Assembly (NCBI GenBank): GCA_002747035.1
Contig: PDRZ01000031.1
Coordinates: forward strand, 1 to 41,176
Reading direction: 5' to 3'
DNA from: Rhodobacterales bacterium
GTDB lineage: Bacteria; Pseudomonadota; Alphaproteobacteria; Rhodobacterales; Rhodobacteraceae
DNA: 41,176 nt
Shown in pieces: positions 33,208 to 41,176 of the stretch. Under the pieces are notes generated by a model, which was not told the origin of the DNA, searched no databases, and saw only the letters and a list, made by a program, of their open reading frames with translations. A program made the translations under genes and the position numbers. Each line of letters begins with the position of its first letter. The stretch's first letter is position 1.

Positions 33208-34248
33208 ATGACCCAAAGCATCACGATCCGCCGCCCCGACGACTGGCACCTGCATCTGCGCGACGGCGCGATGCTGGCCGGTATCCTTCCCGAAACCGCG
33301 CGCGACTTTGCCCGCGCCATCATCATGCCCAACCTGGTGCCTCCGGTGGTGACCGGTGCGCAGGCGGCGGCCTACCGCGACCGTATCCTGACCGTGATGC
33401 CGGAGGGCGCGGATTTCAAACCGCTGATGACGCTTTATTTGACCGAAGACACGGATCCCGAAGACCTCGCTGCCGCCCATGCCAGCGGCCTGATCACGGC
33501 GGTGAAACTTTACCCGGCCGGGGCCACGACCAATTCCGCCAGCGGGGTTGCGAATTTCGACAATGTCCGCGCCACGTTGGACAAAATGGCCGAAATCGGC
33601 TGTCCGCTCTGTGTGCATGGCGAAGTCACCGATGATGACATCGACATTTTTGACCGCGAAGCGGTGTTTATCGACCGCGTCCTTGACCCGATCCGCCGCG
33701 CCACGCCGGAGCTTCGCGTGGTGATGGAACATATCACCACCTCCGACGGGGTGGACTATGTGAAATCCAACGACGCCGGGCTTGGGGCCACGATCACCAC
33801 CCATCACCTGATCATCAACCGCAACCACATCCTCGTGGGCGGGATCAAACCGCATTACTACTGTCTTCCGGTGGCCAAACGCGAAACCCACCGTCTTGCC
33901 CTGCGCGCCGCTGCCACCTCGGGGGATGCCCGTTTCTTTCTGGGCACGGACAGCGCGCCCCATGCCGATCCGGCCAAGGAAAGCGCCTGTGGCTGTGCGG
34001 GCTGTTTCACCGCCACCAACACCATGGCCCTGCTCGCCCATGTCTTCGAAGAGGAAAACGCGCTTCACAACCTCGAAAGTTTCGCCTCGCTCAACGGCCC
34101 CGGCTTTTATGAACTGCCGGTGAACGACGCCACGCTCACCCTTACCAAATCGGACGCACCAACCGATTTCCCGAACAAGATCGAAACCGGCGCAGGCCCG
34201 GTCACCGTCTTTGCCCCGGGCTTCCCGGTGTATTGGGCCGTCGCCTGA
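33208..34248 (+). CDS. pyrC: Dihydroorotase, class II
   Basis: A 346-aa zinc amidohydrolase converting carbamoyl-aspartate to dihydroorotate in pyrimidine synthesis. The metal motif is DWHLHLRDG (His14, His16). The bridging carbamylated Lys100 lies in [13 protein letters not shown]. Metal histidines are in CVHGE and EHITT, and the catalytic Asp is in LGTDSAPH. The short length and sequence style match class II E. coli-like PyrC. pyrE follows after 84 bases, so they are probably co-transcribed. Confidence 0.96.
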   Translation: MTQSITIRRPDDWHLHLRDGAMLAGILPETARDFARAIIMPNLVPPVVTGAQAAAYRDRILTVMPEGADFKPLMTLYLTEDTDPEDLAAAHASGLITAVKLYPAGATTNSASGVANFDNVRATLDKMAEIGCPLCVHGEVTDDDIDIFDREAVFIDRVLDPIRRATPELRVVMEHITTSDGVDYVKSNDAGLGATITTHHLIINRNHILVGGIKPHYYCLPVAKRETHRLALRAAATSGDARFFLGTDSAPHADPAKESACGCAGCFTATNTMALLAHVFEEENALHNLESFASLNGPGFYELPVNDATLTLTKSDAPTDFPNKIETGAGPVTVFAPGFPVYWAVA

Positions 34249-34332
34249 CCCTGAATATCCCGGAGGGGTCCGGGGGGAAGCCGCCGCCGCTCCCCGCTGC
34301 CCCCAACGCACCTCGCCAAAGGAAACCTGATC

Positions 34333-35010
34333 ATGATCCCGACCACCTCTCCCGATCAATCCGAAATCGCCCGCCTCACGGCCCGGATGCTGCTTGAAAT
34401 CGGCGCGGTGAATTTCAATACGGACGAGCCTTATACACTGGCTTCCGGCCTGCCCTCGCCCTCTTATATCGACTGCCGCAAACTGATCTCCTATCCCCGT
34501 ATCCGCGCCACCCTGATGGATTTTCTGACCATCACCGTGATGCGCAACGCGGGGTTCGAAGCGTTTGACAATATCGCGGGCGGTGAAACCGCCGGCATCC
34601 CTTTTGCCGCGCTGGTGGCCGAACGCATGGCCTTGCCCATGACCTATGTGCGCAAGAAACCCAAGGGCTACGGCAAAAACGCAAGGATCGAAGGCGCGAT
34701 GAGCGAAGGTCAGCGTGTCCTGCTGGTCGAAGACCTCACCACCGATGGTGGCTCCAAACTGTCCTTCGTGGATGCGATCCGCGACACCGGTGCCACCTGT
34801 GGCCACACGGCGGTGGTTTTCTATTATGACATCTTCCCGGAAACGACCAAAACCCTGGGGGATCACGGGGTTGATCTGCACTATCTCTGCACCTGGTGGG
34901 ACGTTCTGGCCGAGGCCCGCGCCCAGGCTGCGTTTTCCGAAACCACCCTGGCCGAAGTCGAAAAATTTCTGAATGATCCGCGCAAGTGGCAGGAAGCAAA
35001 CAAGAAATAG
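34333..35010 (+). CDS. pyrE: Orotate phosphoribosyltransferase
   Basis: A 225-aa enzyme joining orotate to PRPP to make OMP. The PRPP-binding motif is [14 protein letters not shown], and the flexible catalytic loop is [19 protein letters not shown] with the expected lysines. The ATG at 34333 follows AAAGGAA with nine-base spacing. The C-terminus is slightly extended and charged ([14 protein letters not shown]). It follows pyrC. Confidence 0.95.
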   Translation: MIPTTSPDQSEIARLTARMLLEIGAVNFNTDEPYTLASGLPSPSYIDCRKLISYPRIRATLMDFLTITVMRNAGFEAFDNIAGGETAGIPFAALVAERMALPMTYVRKKPKGYGKNARIEGAMSEGQRVLLVEDLTTDGGSKLSFVDAIRDTGATCGHTAVVFYYDIFPETTKTLGDHGVDLHYLCTWWDVLAEARAQAAFSETTLAEVEKFLNDPRKWQEANKK

Positions 35011-35059
35011 CGCCCGCCCCGACGAGACGCGATTTTTTTCACATCCGTCTGGGGATAAC

Positions 35060-35179
35060 TTCATCCACAGAATCGGGCCAGACCTCGGATTTTGTGGATG
35101 AACCGCGCATCAACACCATATACGGACCACCACAGACCCATCACTGTTATCCCCCGGGTTATCCCGGCGGATATCCACA
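35060..35179. promoter_or_regulatory. Cluster of DnaA-box-like sites upstream of dnaB
   Basis: TTCATCCACA (35060-35069) and its exact inverse TGTGGATGAA (35093-35102) face each other. TATCCACA lies at 35172-35179. Two TTATCCC motifs lie at about 35148 and 35159. All resemble the DnaA box TTATCCACA with one to two changes. They fall in the 249-base gap before dnaB, which otherwise holds no gene, only a small CCCTG/CAGGG hairpin near 35219. Confidence 0.45.
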
Positions 35180-35259
35180 GGCATTTCCAGATAGTCGGCC
35201 CCGCCCCTATGGGCTAAACCCTGTGCATCAGGGACAACAACAAGAAAACCGTCAGGCTC

Positions 35260-36762
35260 ATGACCGAAGTTACAAGTTTCAACCCCACCGGCGTCTCCAC
35301 CGGAACCGAGATCGAAAACGCCGACACGGTGCCCCATTCCATCGAAGCCGAACAACAGCTTCTGGGCGCGATCCTGACCAATAATGATATTTATGACCGG
35401 GTGGCCTCGGTGATCGGCCCCCAGCATTTTTATGACCCGGTCCATGCCCGGATCTATGAAACCGCCGCCGCGCGGATTGCCAAGAACAACCTGGCCTCGC
35501 CGGTCACGCTAAAGGCGTTCTTCGAAGAGGACGATGGGCTCAAGGAACTGGGCGGCCCCGCCTATCTTGTCCGCCTCGCCGGGGCGGCGGTGTCGGCCTT
35601 TGCGGTGCGCGATTATGCCCAGTTGATCTATGATCTCGCCATCCGGCGCGAACTGATCACGCTTGGCGGCGATATCGCGACCAAGGCGGCCAAGGTGGAC
35701 CTGTCCTCTGAACCCAAGGAACAGATCATCGAGGCCGAACAGGCGCTTTATCAACTGGCCGAACAGGGCCAGACCGAAAGCGGCTTTCAATCCTTCCTGA
35801 AAGCGGTGACCGAAGCAGTCCATGTGGCCAACCAGGCCTATGAGCGCGGCGGCGGCATGGCCGGTGTGTCCACCGGGCTGACCGATATGGACAAGATGCT
35901 CGGGGGCTTGCACAAATCCGACCTGCTGATCCTGGCCGGGCGGCCCTCCATGGGCAAAACCTCGCTGGCGACCAACATCGCTTTCAACGTGGCCAAGGCC
36001 TATCGCAAGGGCAAGCTGGCCGACGGCAACGACGGCGCGGTGGATGGCGGCGTGGTTGGCTTCTTCTCGCTGGAAATGAGCGCGGAGCAGCTTGCCGGGC
36101 GGATCCTAGCCGAAGCGTCAGAGATTTCCAGCCACAAGATCCGCCAAGGCGACATGGACGAAACCGAATTCCGCCGCTTCGTGGATGCGGCCAAGGATCT
36201 GGAATCCTGTCCGCTGTTCATCGACGACACGGCGGCGATCCCGATTGCCCAGCTGGCGGCACGGGCACGGCGGTTGAAACGGACCCATGGGCTGGATGTG
36301 CTGATCATCGACTACCTGCAACTGGTGCGCGGCACGTCGGATAACCGGGTACAGGAGATCGGCGAGATCTCCATGGGGTTGAAAGCGATTGCCAAGGAAC
36401 TCAACATCCCGGTTATCGCCCTGTCCCAGCTAAGCCGTCAGGTCGAAAACCGCGACGACAAGCGCCCGCAACTGTCGGACCTGCGGGAATCCGGCTCGAT
36501 CGAACAGGACGCGGATGTGGTGATGTTCGTCTATCGCGGCGAATACTACAAGGAACGCGAAAAACCCGATGACGACAATCTCGAAGCCATGGCCCAGTGG
36601 CAGGACGACATGGCCCGCCTGCATGGCAAGGCCGAGGTAATCATCGGCAAACAACGCCATGGCCCCATCGGCACGGTAGAGCTCAGCTTCGAAGCCCAGT
36701 TCACCCGTTTTGGTAACCTCGTCAAACCCTGGCAACAGGGCGGTGGAGACCAGGAGTTCTGA
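35260..36762 (+). CDS. dnaB: Replicative DNA helicase
   Basis: A 500-aa hexameric helicase that unwinds DNA at the fork. The N-terminal DnaB domain begins PHSIEAEQQLLGAILTNNDI. The RecA-like core has Walker A GRPSMGKTS (Lys233), SLEMSAEQLAGR, Walker B VLIIDYLQLVRG and ALSQLSRQVENRDDKRP. A short insert, RKGKLADGNDGAVDGG, follows the Walker A helix, which I recall in alphaproteobacterial DnaB proteins. The C-terminus reads EAQFTRFGNL. No intein is present. Possible DnaA-binding sites lie upstream. Confidence 0.96.
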   Translation: MTEVTSFNPTGVSTGTEIENADTVPHSIEAEQQLLGAILTNNDIYDRVASVIGPQHFYDPVHARIYETAAARIAKNNLASPVTLKAFFEEDDGLKELGGPAYLVRLAGAAVSAFAVRDYAQLIYDLAIRRELITLGGDIATKAAKVDLSSEPKEQIIEAEQALYQLAEQGQTESGFQSFLKAVTEAVHVANQAYERGGGMAGVSTGLTDMDKMLGGLHKSDLLILAGRPSMGKTSLATNIAFNVAKAYRKGKLADGNDGAVDGGVVGFFSLEMSAEQLAGRILAEASEISSHKIRQGDMDETEFRRFVDAAKDLESCPLFIDDTAAIPIAQLAARARRLKRTHGLDVLIIDYLQLVRGTSDNRVQEIGEISMGLKAIAKELNIPVIALSQLSRQVENRDDKRPQLSDLRESGSIEQDADVVMFVYRGEYYKEREKPDDDNLEAMAQWQDDMARLHGKAEVIIGKQRHGPIGTVELSFEAQFTRFGNLVKPWQQGGGDQEF

Positions 36763-36783
36763 TTTCCACGCCCCACGGCGTAA

Positions 36784-37125
36784 GTGTTGCGCCTATGCGC
36801 CCCCGACATCTCGGCGCGCCTGCATGCGGGGGTCGTGGCACACCTGAACAAGAATACCCCGGACCGGATCACCCATATCGCCGCCAATGCGCTGAACCCC
36901 GGCCTGCCAAAAGATCGGGCCGATATGGTCGTGTCGACCTTTGGCCTGAAAACCTTCAACCGAGACCGGCAAACCAGGCAGGCACAGCAAATCGCCCATT
37001 GTCTCAAACCACCGGGTGGCCATTTCGCACTGATCGAAGCCTCTGACCCAAAGAAATGGGAGCGGAATAGGGGCTGCGCCACCAGCGTCGCAGCTTACAA
37101 ACCCCTCCTTCCCGCACAGGCTTGA
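36784..37125 (+). pseudogene. Fragment of a class I SAM-dependent methyltransferase (UbiE-like)
   Basis: A frame of about 113 codons has no convincing start. It reads PDISARLHAGVVAHLNKNTP, then NALNPGLPKDRADMVVSTFG and HCLKPPGGHFALIEASDPKK. This is the region after motif I through motif III of UbiE-type methyltransferases. The glycine-rich motif I is missing, and after EASDPKKW the sequence is no longer family-like. I read it as a decayed gene truncated at both ends, between dnaB and alr. The next 430 bases (37126-37555) hold hairpins but no gene. Confidence 0.65.
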
Positions 37126-37186
37126 AACCCGGGCGCTCCCGCCCATTGTGGTCACATCAAAGATGTGATCCTCATCGGTTGGGCCC

Positions 37187-37231
37187 GGCGCGTGCGCGGC
37201 TGTGCGCAACGCGCACAGCCGCGCACGCGCC
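37187..37231. repeat. Perfect 21-bp stem, 3-base loop hairpin
   Basis: The arms 37187-37207 and 37211-37231 are exact reverse complements around the loop AAC. Each arm contains CGTGCGCGGCTGTGCGC or its complement. A smaller hairpin (GTCACATC, GATGTGA) lies at 37151-37168. A run of C, not T, follows, so it is not an intrinsic terminator. Confidence 0.85.
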
Positions 37232-37555
37232 CCCCCGCTCGCCGCAGGCGGTGTTTCCTGAAGGGAAACGCACCCCCCAATGCAACTCTCACTGCTCTCT
37301 TTCGGTTCATGCTTTCATTACCCCTGCTTTCCCCGTGCTTTGCCCACACCTCAGGCTGAACATCTGCACCCATCCCCCCCCTACGCTCCGTTTCATGTTC
37401 GCGATGGTCCGTATTTCCGCACGCCCTTATCGCCTCTCTTTCTGAGGCGCGGCGCACCGATCTTTTCAATCAGCGCACCCCGTCCCTCAAACCGGGCGGG
37501 TTCTCCCTCACCTTCTCCGCCTGCTTTTCTCTCAAAACCCAACCCGGAGAACCAC

Positions 37556-37684
37556 ATGTCCCGTCCCCACACCATCCGCCTCGCCACGTCACATGATGTC
37601 CCTGCCCTGCTGCCCCTTGTTCACGACCCTCGTGGCCCTGTCACCCACGGACGGCTGCATCGGCTACACCGTCCTCGTTCCTAA
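37556..37684 (+). pseudogene. N-terminal stub of a GNAT-like acetyltransferase
   Basis: An ATG at 37556, preceded by GGAGA, opens 42 codons, beginning MSRPHTIRLATSHDVPALLP. The pattern (IRxATxxDxxALxPLV) is the usual first strand and helix of GNAT N-acetyltransferases. The rest is not family-like and the frame stops at a TAA that is the first three bases of a structured repeat. The gene's remaining ~110 codons are gone. Acetyltransferase identity is judged from the short N-terminus only. Confidence 0.55.
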
Positions 37685-37796
37685 AGCGTTTCCGCATTAC
37701 GTTGACTCCGCGTGATGTGGAAACGCTGCGCAACACAGCAGGGATGTGGGCGTTTCCAGCTCTTGCTGTAATCCAAAAATAGCTGGAAACGCTTTA
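37682..37796 (-). repeat. Structured repeat, complete copy (115 bp, reverse orientation)
   Basis: Read on the minus strand it has ends TAAAGCG / CGCTTTA, hairpin 1 GCGTTTCCAGCT / AGCTGGAAACGC, linker with ACA...TGT, and hairpin 2 GCGTTTCC / GGAAACGC. Its plus-strand left end provides the TAA stop of the GNAT-like stub. The 144 bases from it to alr hold no clear gene. Confidence 0.9.
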
Positions 37797-37940
37797 TCGC
37801 GCCGTTGGCTTCCAACAACGTCCGGCACGCGGGGTTCGTTTTGGCCTGCGCCTGACCTGATCCGCCACTGAAGCGGTCGTGATCCCGTCACTCCCCCACT
37901 TCCCCCTTGACCTCTGCGCGCCCGCATTCGACAAAGCGCC

Positions 37941-38978
37941 ATGGCTACTGGTATTTTGACAATCGACCTCTCCGCCATCGTCGCCAACTGGCAGGCGCTG
38001 GATTCCGTTTCAACTGCCGAAACCGCGGCCGTGGTCAAGGCCGACGGATATGGTCTGGGTGCCGCCCGCGTGGCCCGGGCTCTTGCCCGCGCCGGAGCGC
38101 GCAAGTTCTTTGTCGCCGTGGCCGAAGAAGGTGCCGCCCTGCGCGAAGCCCTCGGGCCGGGACCGGAAATCAACATCTTTTCCGGCCATATGTCAGGCGA
38201 CACAGACATGATCCATGACATGACCCTGACCCCGATGATCAACTCGGTGGACCAGTTGTTGCGCCATGTCGAAGCCCTGCCCGGCCACCCCTTTGGCATC
38301 CAGCTTGATACCGGCATGAACCGCCTCGGCATGGAACCCGCCGAATGGTCCACCCTGCGCGATATCGCCGTGGCGCAAAACCCCACCCTTCTCATGTCGC
38401 ACCTGGCCTGCGCCGATGACCCCGGCCACGCCATGAACGCCCAGCAGCTCCAGACATTCTGCGAGCTGACCGATGGGCTCAACATCCCGCGCTCTCTTGC
38501 CGCCACCGGTGGCATCCTGCTGGGCAGCGCCTATCATTTCGACCTCACCCGCCCCGGCGTGGGCCTTTACGGCGGCTTGCCCTTTGATCAGGCCACCCCC
38601 GCGGCGCGGCTCGAACTCCCGGTGATCCAGATCCGCGACGTCGCCCCGGGCGAAACCGTCGGCTATTCAAATACCTGGCAAGCACAGGAACCGGCCACCA
38701 TCGCCACGGTCAGCGCGGGGTATGCCGACGGGCTGATCCGTGCCATGTCGGACAAGGCCCGCCTCTATCACGGGTCCATCCCCTGTCCCGCCGTGGGCCG
38801 GGTCTCCATGGATCTGATCGGCGTGGATATCAGCCACCTGCCCGAAACCCCGCGCAGCCTCGATATCCTCTGTGATCACCAGACCGTGGACCATCTGGCC
38901 GAAGCCGCAGGCACGATCGGCTATGAAATCCTCACCTCACTGGGCGACCGCTATATGCGGCGCTATGCCTCCGCATGA
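37941..38978 (+). CDS. alr: Alanine racemase
   Basis: A 345-aa PLP enzyme making D-alanine for peptidoglycan. The PLP lysine is Lys33 in [12 protein letters not shown]. The second catalytic residue, Tyr261, is in [23 protein letters not shown] is the usual late motif. The short length is normal for alphaproteobacterial Alr. The start at 37941 has no strong ribosome-binding site. The stop overlaps the mlaE start as ATGA, so the two are coupled. Confidence 0.95.
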   Translation: MATGILTIDLSAIVANWQALDSVSTAETAAVVKADGYGLGAARVARALARAGARKFFVAVAEEGAALREALGPGPEINIFSGHMSGDTDMIHDMTLTPMINSVDQLLRHVEALPGHPFGIQLDTGMNRLGMEPAEWSTLRDIAVAQNPTLLMSHLACADDPGHAMNAQQLQTFCELTDGLNIPRSLAATGGILLGSAYHFDLTRPGVGLYGGLPFDQATPAARLELPVIQIRDVAPGETVGYSNTWQAQEPATIATVSAGYADGLIRAMSDKARLYHGSIPCPAVGRVSMDLIGVDISHLPETPRSLDILCDHQTVDHLAEAAGTIGYEILTSLGDRYMRRYASA

Positions 38979-39769
38979 GCCGGTCCATGCCCGTGACCCG
39001 CCCCCTTGCCGCTCTCGGAGCCACCGTGCTGAACGCGCTGGCCATGGTGGGCCGCGTGGCGCTCTTTGCGCTTGAAACCGTCACCCACCTGTTCCGCCCG
39101 CCTTTCTATACCCGCGAATTCCTGCACGCGCTGATCCAGATCGGTTGGCTCTCGCTGCCGGTGGTCGGCCTTACCGCCCTGTTCACCGGCGGCGCGCTGG
39201 CGTTGCAAATCTATGCCGGCGGCTCGCGCTTCAATGCCGAAAGCGTGGTGCCCTCAATCGTCGCCATCGGTATGGTGCGCGAACTGGGCCCCGTCCTTGG
39301 CGGTCTCATGGTCGCCGCACGGGTGGCCAGCTCCATCGCCGCCGAAATCGGCACCATGAAAGTCACCGAACAGATCGACGCGCTGGTAACGCTCTCCACC
39401 CACCCGATGAAATACCTCACCCTGCCGCGTGTGCTCGCCGCCACCCTGGCCGTGCCGGTGCTGGTCGCCGTGGGCGACGCCATCGGCATCATGGGCGGCT
39501 ACCTCGTGGGCGTCACACGGCTCGACTTCAACGCCGCCGCCTATCTCAAGAACACGGTGGATTTCCTTGAAACCTGGGACGTCGTGTCCGGCCTTGTCAA
39601 AGGTGCCGCCTTCGGCTTCATCATCGCCACGATGGGGTGTTACCATGGCATCCATTCTAACCGCGGAGCCCAGGGCGTGGGCCGCGCCACCAAATCCGCA
39701 GTCGTTGCCGCCAGCGTGCTGATCCTCGCCGCCAACTACCTGCTCACCGAACTGTTCTTCGCGGCATGA
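38975..39769 (+). CDS. mlaE: MlaE-family ABC transporter permease
   Basis: A 264-aa membrane permease of the phospholipid/lipid ABC importers. Family marks include [40 protein letters not shown] and [16 protein letters not shown]. About five or six transmembrane helices are visible. It would keep outer-membrane lipid asymmetry with MlaF and a MlaD-type substrate-binding protein, which is not in the window. It is coupled to alr and lies 85 bases before mlaF. A small hairpin (TTTGGGG/CCCCAAA, ~39816-39833) lies in that gap. Confidence 0.9.
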   Translation: MSRSMPVTRPLAALGATVLNALAMVGRVALFALETVTHLFRPPFYTREFLHALIQIGWLSLPVVGLTALFTGGALALQIYAGGSRFNAESVVPSIVAIGMVRELGPVLGGLMVAARVASSIAAEIGTMKVTEQIDALVTLSTHPMKYLTLPRVLAATLAVPVLVAVGDAIGIMGGYLVGVTRLDFNAAAYLKNTVDFLETWDVVSGLVKGAAFGFIIATMGCYHGIHSNRGAQGVGRATKSAVVAASVLILAANYLLTELFFAA

Positions 39770-39854
39770 CCCCCCGCCTTTCATCTTTCCCGACATATTC
39801 CGGGGTTTGGGGCCGCACCCCAAAGGTCCCGCCCAAGACCAAAGACCGCGCGCC

Positions 39855-40601
39855 ATGATCACCCTCGACAACGTCCATAAATCCTTCGGCCCCAAACGGG
39901 TTCTGCAAGGGGTCAACCTGACCATCCCGCGCGGCTCTTCCATGGTGATCATCGGCGGCTCGGGCACGGGCAAATCGGTCACCCTGAAATGCGTGCTTGG
40001 CCTTATCACCCCCGACACCGGCACCATCACCGTCGACGGTGCCGACATCACCCGCACGGACCGCGATGCCTTCCTCGCCCGGTTCGGCATGTTGTTTCAG
40101 GGCGGCGCGCTGTTTGACTCTCTGCCGGTCTGGCAGAACGTCGCCTTCCGCCTGCTGCGCGGCGCGCTCAAACGGCCTAGGGACGAAGCCCGCGACATCG
40201 CCATCGAAAAACTGCGCCGGGTTGGGCTGAACCCCGAAACCGCCGATCTGTTTCCGTCCGAACTCTCGGGAGGGATGCAAAAACGCGTTGGCCTGGCCCG
40301 CGCCATCGCAGCCAACCCCGAAATCATCTTCTTTGATGAACCCACCACCGGGCTTGACCCGATCATGTCCGGGGTGATCAACGAACTGATCCGCGAAATT
40401 GTGGTTGAAATGGGAGCCACGGCCATGACCATCACCCATGACATGTCCTCGGTCCGTGCCATTGCCGACAACGTCGCCATGCTTCACGATGGGGTGATCC
40501 AATGGACCGGCCCGGTGGGCGATATGGACGCCTCCAACGATCCCTATGTGGATCAGTTCATCCATGGCCGTGCCGACGGCCCGATCGAAGCGGTCCGCTA
40601 A
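39855..40601 (+). CDS. mlaF: MlaF-type ABC transporter ATP-binding protein
   Basis: A 248-aa ATPase. Walker A is GGSGTGKS (Lys40), the ABC signature is LSGGMQKRVGLARA, and Walker B is IIFFDEPTTGLDP, followed by the switch His in TITHDMSS. The signature reads LSGGM, usual for Mla/Ttg2A ATPases. I chose ATG 39855 because MITLDNVHKSFG is the normal N-terminus. The TAA stop is the first three bases of the following structured repeat. Confidence 0.93.
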   Translation: MITLDNVHKSFGPKRVLQGVNLTIPRGSSMVIIGGSGTGKSVTLKCVLGLITPDTGTITVDGADITRTDRDAFLARFGMLFQGGALFDSLPVWQNVAFRLLRGALKRPRDEARDIAIEKLRRVGLNPETADLFPSELSGGMQKRVGLARAIAANPEIIFFDEPTTGLDPIMSGVINELIREIVVEMGATAMTITHDMSSVRAIADNVAMLHDGVIQWTGPVGDMDASNDPYVDQFIHGRADGPIEAVR

Positions 40602-40713
40602 AGCGTTTTCAGTTATTGTTGGATCACAGCAATAGCTGGAAACGCCCACATCCCTACTGTGTTGTGCGGCGTTTCCTCATCACGCTGATTTAACGTAATA
40701 CGGAAACGCTTTA
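40599..40713 (+). repeat. Structured repeat, complete copy (115 bp)
   Basis: Ends are TAAAGCG and CGCTTTA. Hairpin 1 pairs GCGTTTTC with GGAAACGC (one G-T type change), the linker has ACA...TGT, and hairpin 2 pairs GCGTTTCC with GGAAACGC. Its first TAA is the mlaF stop codon. Confidence 0.9.
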
Positions 40714-41044
40714 GCACCTGCGCGCCCATCCCGAGGACGAGGCTGAAAGCCGAGAACCGAGATATCGTGGGTGCCCGCCCCGCGGGCACACCTTGGGGTC
40801 CGGCAGAGTCAGGCGGGGGTCGGCTCCGCCTCTGCCGCGCCGCGTTAACCTTTCAAACCTTACCAGAGCCTTTCCCAAAACGTCAGCGCAGCGATGCCGC
40901 TTCGGTGCCGCCCGGATGCACAAAAATCACCCCTTCGCGGGCGTATGGTTTGTTCTGGCATCCACGGGTCGCGAGCAAATGTTAACGCCCCGCCCGTTGC
41001 CATTGGTGCCCCCACTGCTTACCTGCCAGTCACACCCGTTACAG
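40714..41044. other. Intergenic stretch without a recognisable gene
   Basis: I see no gene in these 331 bases. They contain a short hairpin, GTGCCCG / CGGGCAC, near 40770-40789. Otherwise they are GC-rich sequence without clear promoter, terminator or coding signature. Confidence 0.5.
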
Positions 41045-41088
41045 AGTTTCCACATCACGCTGTGTCAACGTAATGCGGAAACGCTTTA
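41045..41088 (+). repeat. Structured repeat, partial copy (second hairpin only)
   Basis: It reads GTTTCCACATCACGC... and GCGGAAACGCTTTA, the second hairpin and right end of the family. The first hairpin and linker are absent. The following base begins an IS terminal repeat. Confidence 0.8.
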
Positions 41089-41176
41089 GGGTCTGTTGAG
41101 ATTCAGGATTCCCATTTGTCCTAGGTTCTGATTCAAACTCCCAAAAGGGAGGTCTGAATGGACACGAGCAGATTTG
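41089..41176 (+). mobile_element. Left end of a second IS5-like insertion sequence (truncated by window)
   Basis: Directly after the repeat, GGGTCTGTTGAGATTCAGGA has the look of an IS5/IS427-type terminal inverted repeat (from memory). A transposase start with a strong ribosome-binding site follows 69 bases later. It is a different element from the one at the left edge, since the outer ends differ after GGGTC. Confidence 0.6.
41158..41176 (+). CDS. IS5-family transposase, first codons
   Basis: The ATG at 41158 follows GGGAGG and opens MDTSRF at the window edge. This is the N-terminus I recall for a group of IS5-family transposases in alphaproteobacteria. Only six codons are visible. Confidence 0.55.

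Noticed and set aside
32953-35064. 703-codon minus-strand frame opposite pyrC and pyrE
   Set aside because: It is an antisense frame caused by high GC codon use in pyrC and pyrE, with no recognisable domain or ribosome-binding site.
37797-37868. C-terminal half of the GNAT gene after the repeat
   Set aside because: A frame reading NNVRHAGFVLACA vaguely recalls a GNAT end, but it is too short and unaligned to support the claim.

Overview
The window looks like chromosomal DNA of a GC-rich alphaproteobacterium, most likely a Rhodobacteraceae (Roseobacter-group) species. The evidence is the TRAP transporter, the form II coxSLM-type molybdenum hydroxylase cluster with its maturation genes, split YeeE/YedE permeases, the Rhodobacter-type ferredoxin-NADP reductase, an IF3 beginning IARRPHN, and the dnaB / alr / mlaEF grouping. 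No rRNA, tRNA or CRISPR was seen.

Layout. 1-96 is the tail of an IS5-like element. 346-4227 holds tgt (minus), an ECHDC3-like crotonase, sufT, sufA and tpiA (plus). 4346-9652 (minus) holds an SLC13/TrkA_C permease and a dctPQM TRAP operon, followed by the wreck of a DctD-type regulator (9952-10247). 10520-15866 is a mixed stretch: cytochrome P450, Lrp/AsnC regulator, ferredoxin-NADP reductase, an Ala/Glu-rich membrane-anchored coiled-coil protein, and infC with an AUA start. 15976-25845 (minus) is one functional block: coxD and coxE, a split sulfur permease, XdhC-like and MoeA-like factors, then coxS-coxL-coxM. 26122-33117 (plus) is a surface-glycan block with three related GT2 domains, a sulfotransferase, a fused sulfotransferase-like/GT2 protein, an FkbM methyltransferase and a conserved hypothetical. 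33208-40601 (plus) is housekeeping: pyrC, pyrE, dnaB, alr, mlaE and mlaF, with gene debris between dnaB and alr. The right edge enters a second IS5-like element.

The most unusual feature is a family of ~115-bp structured repeats with ends TAAAGCG...CGCTTTA. Three complete copies (37682, 40599, 15864) share one geometry: 4-base end, 43-base hairpin, 23-base linker, 41-base hairpin, 4-base end. One of these three has almost entirely different stem sequences that still pair. The TAA at an element end serves as the in-frame stop codon of five reading frames (tpiA, an 81-aa ORF, coxM, a GNAT-like remnant and mlaF). Both IS elements sit in or against copies of the same repeat.

How the genes work together: in the cox block the structural subunits make a Mo/FeS/FAD enzyme of the AYRGAGR (form II) class. 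CoxD, CoxE, XdhC-like and MoeA-like proteins would build or sulfurate its cofactor, and the embedded YeeE/YedE pair could supply sulfur. The glycan block would build and decorate a surface polysaccharide. Function calls rest on motif recognition from memory, not on database searches.
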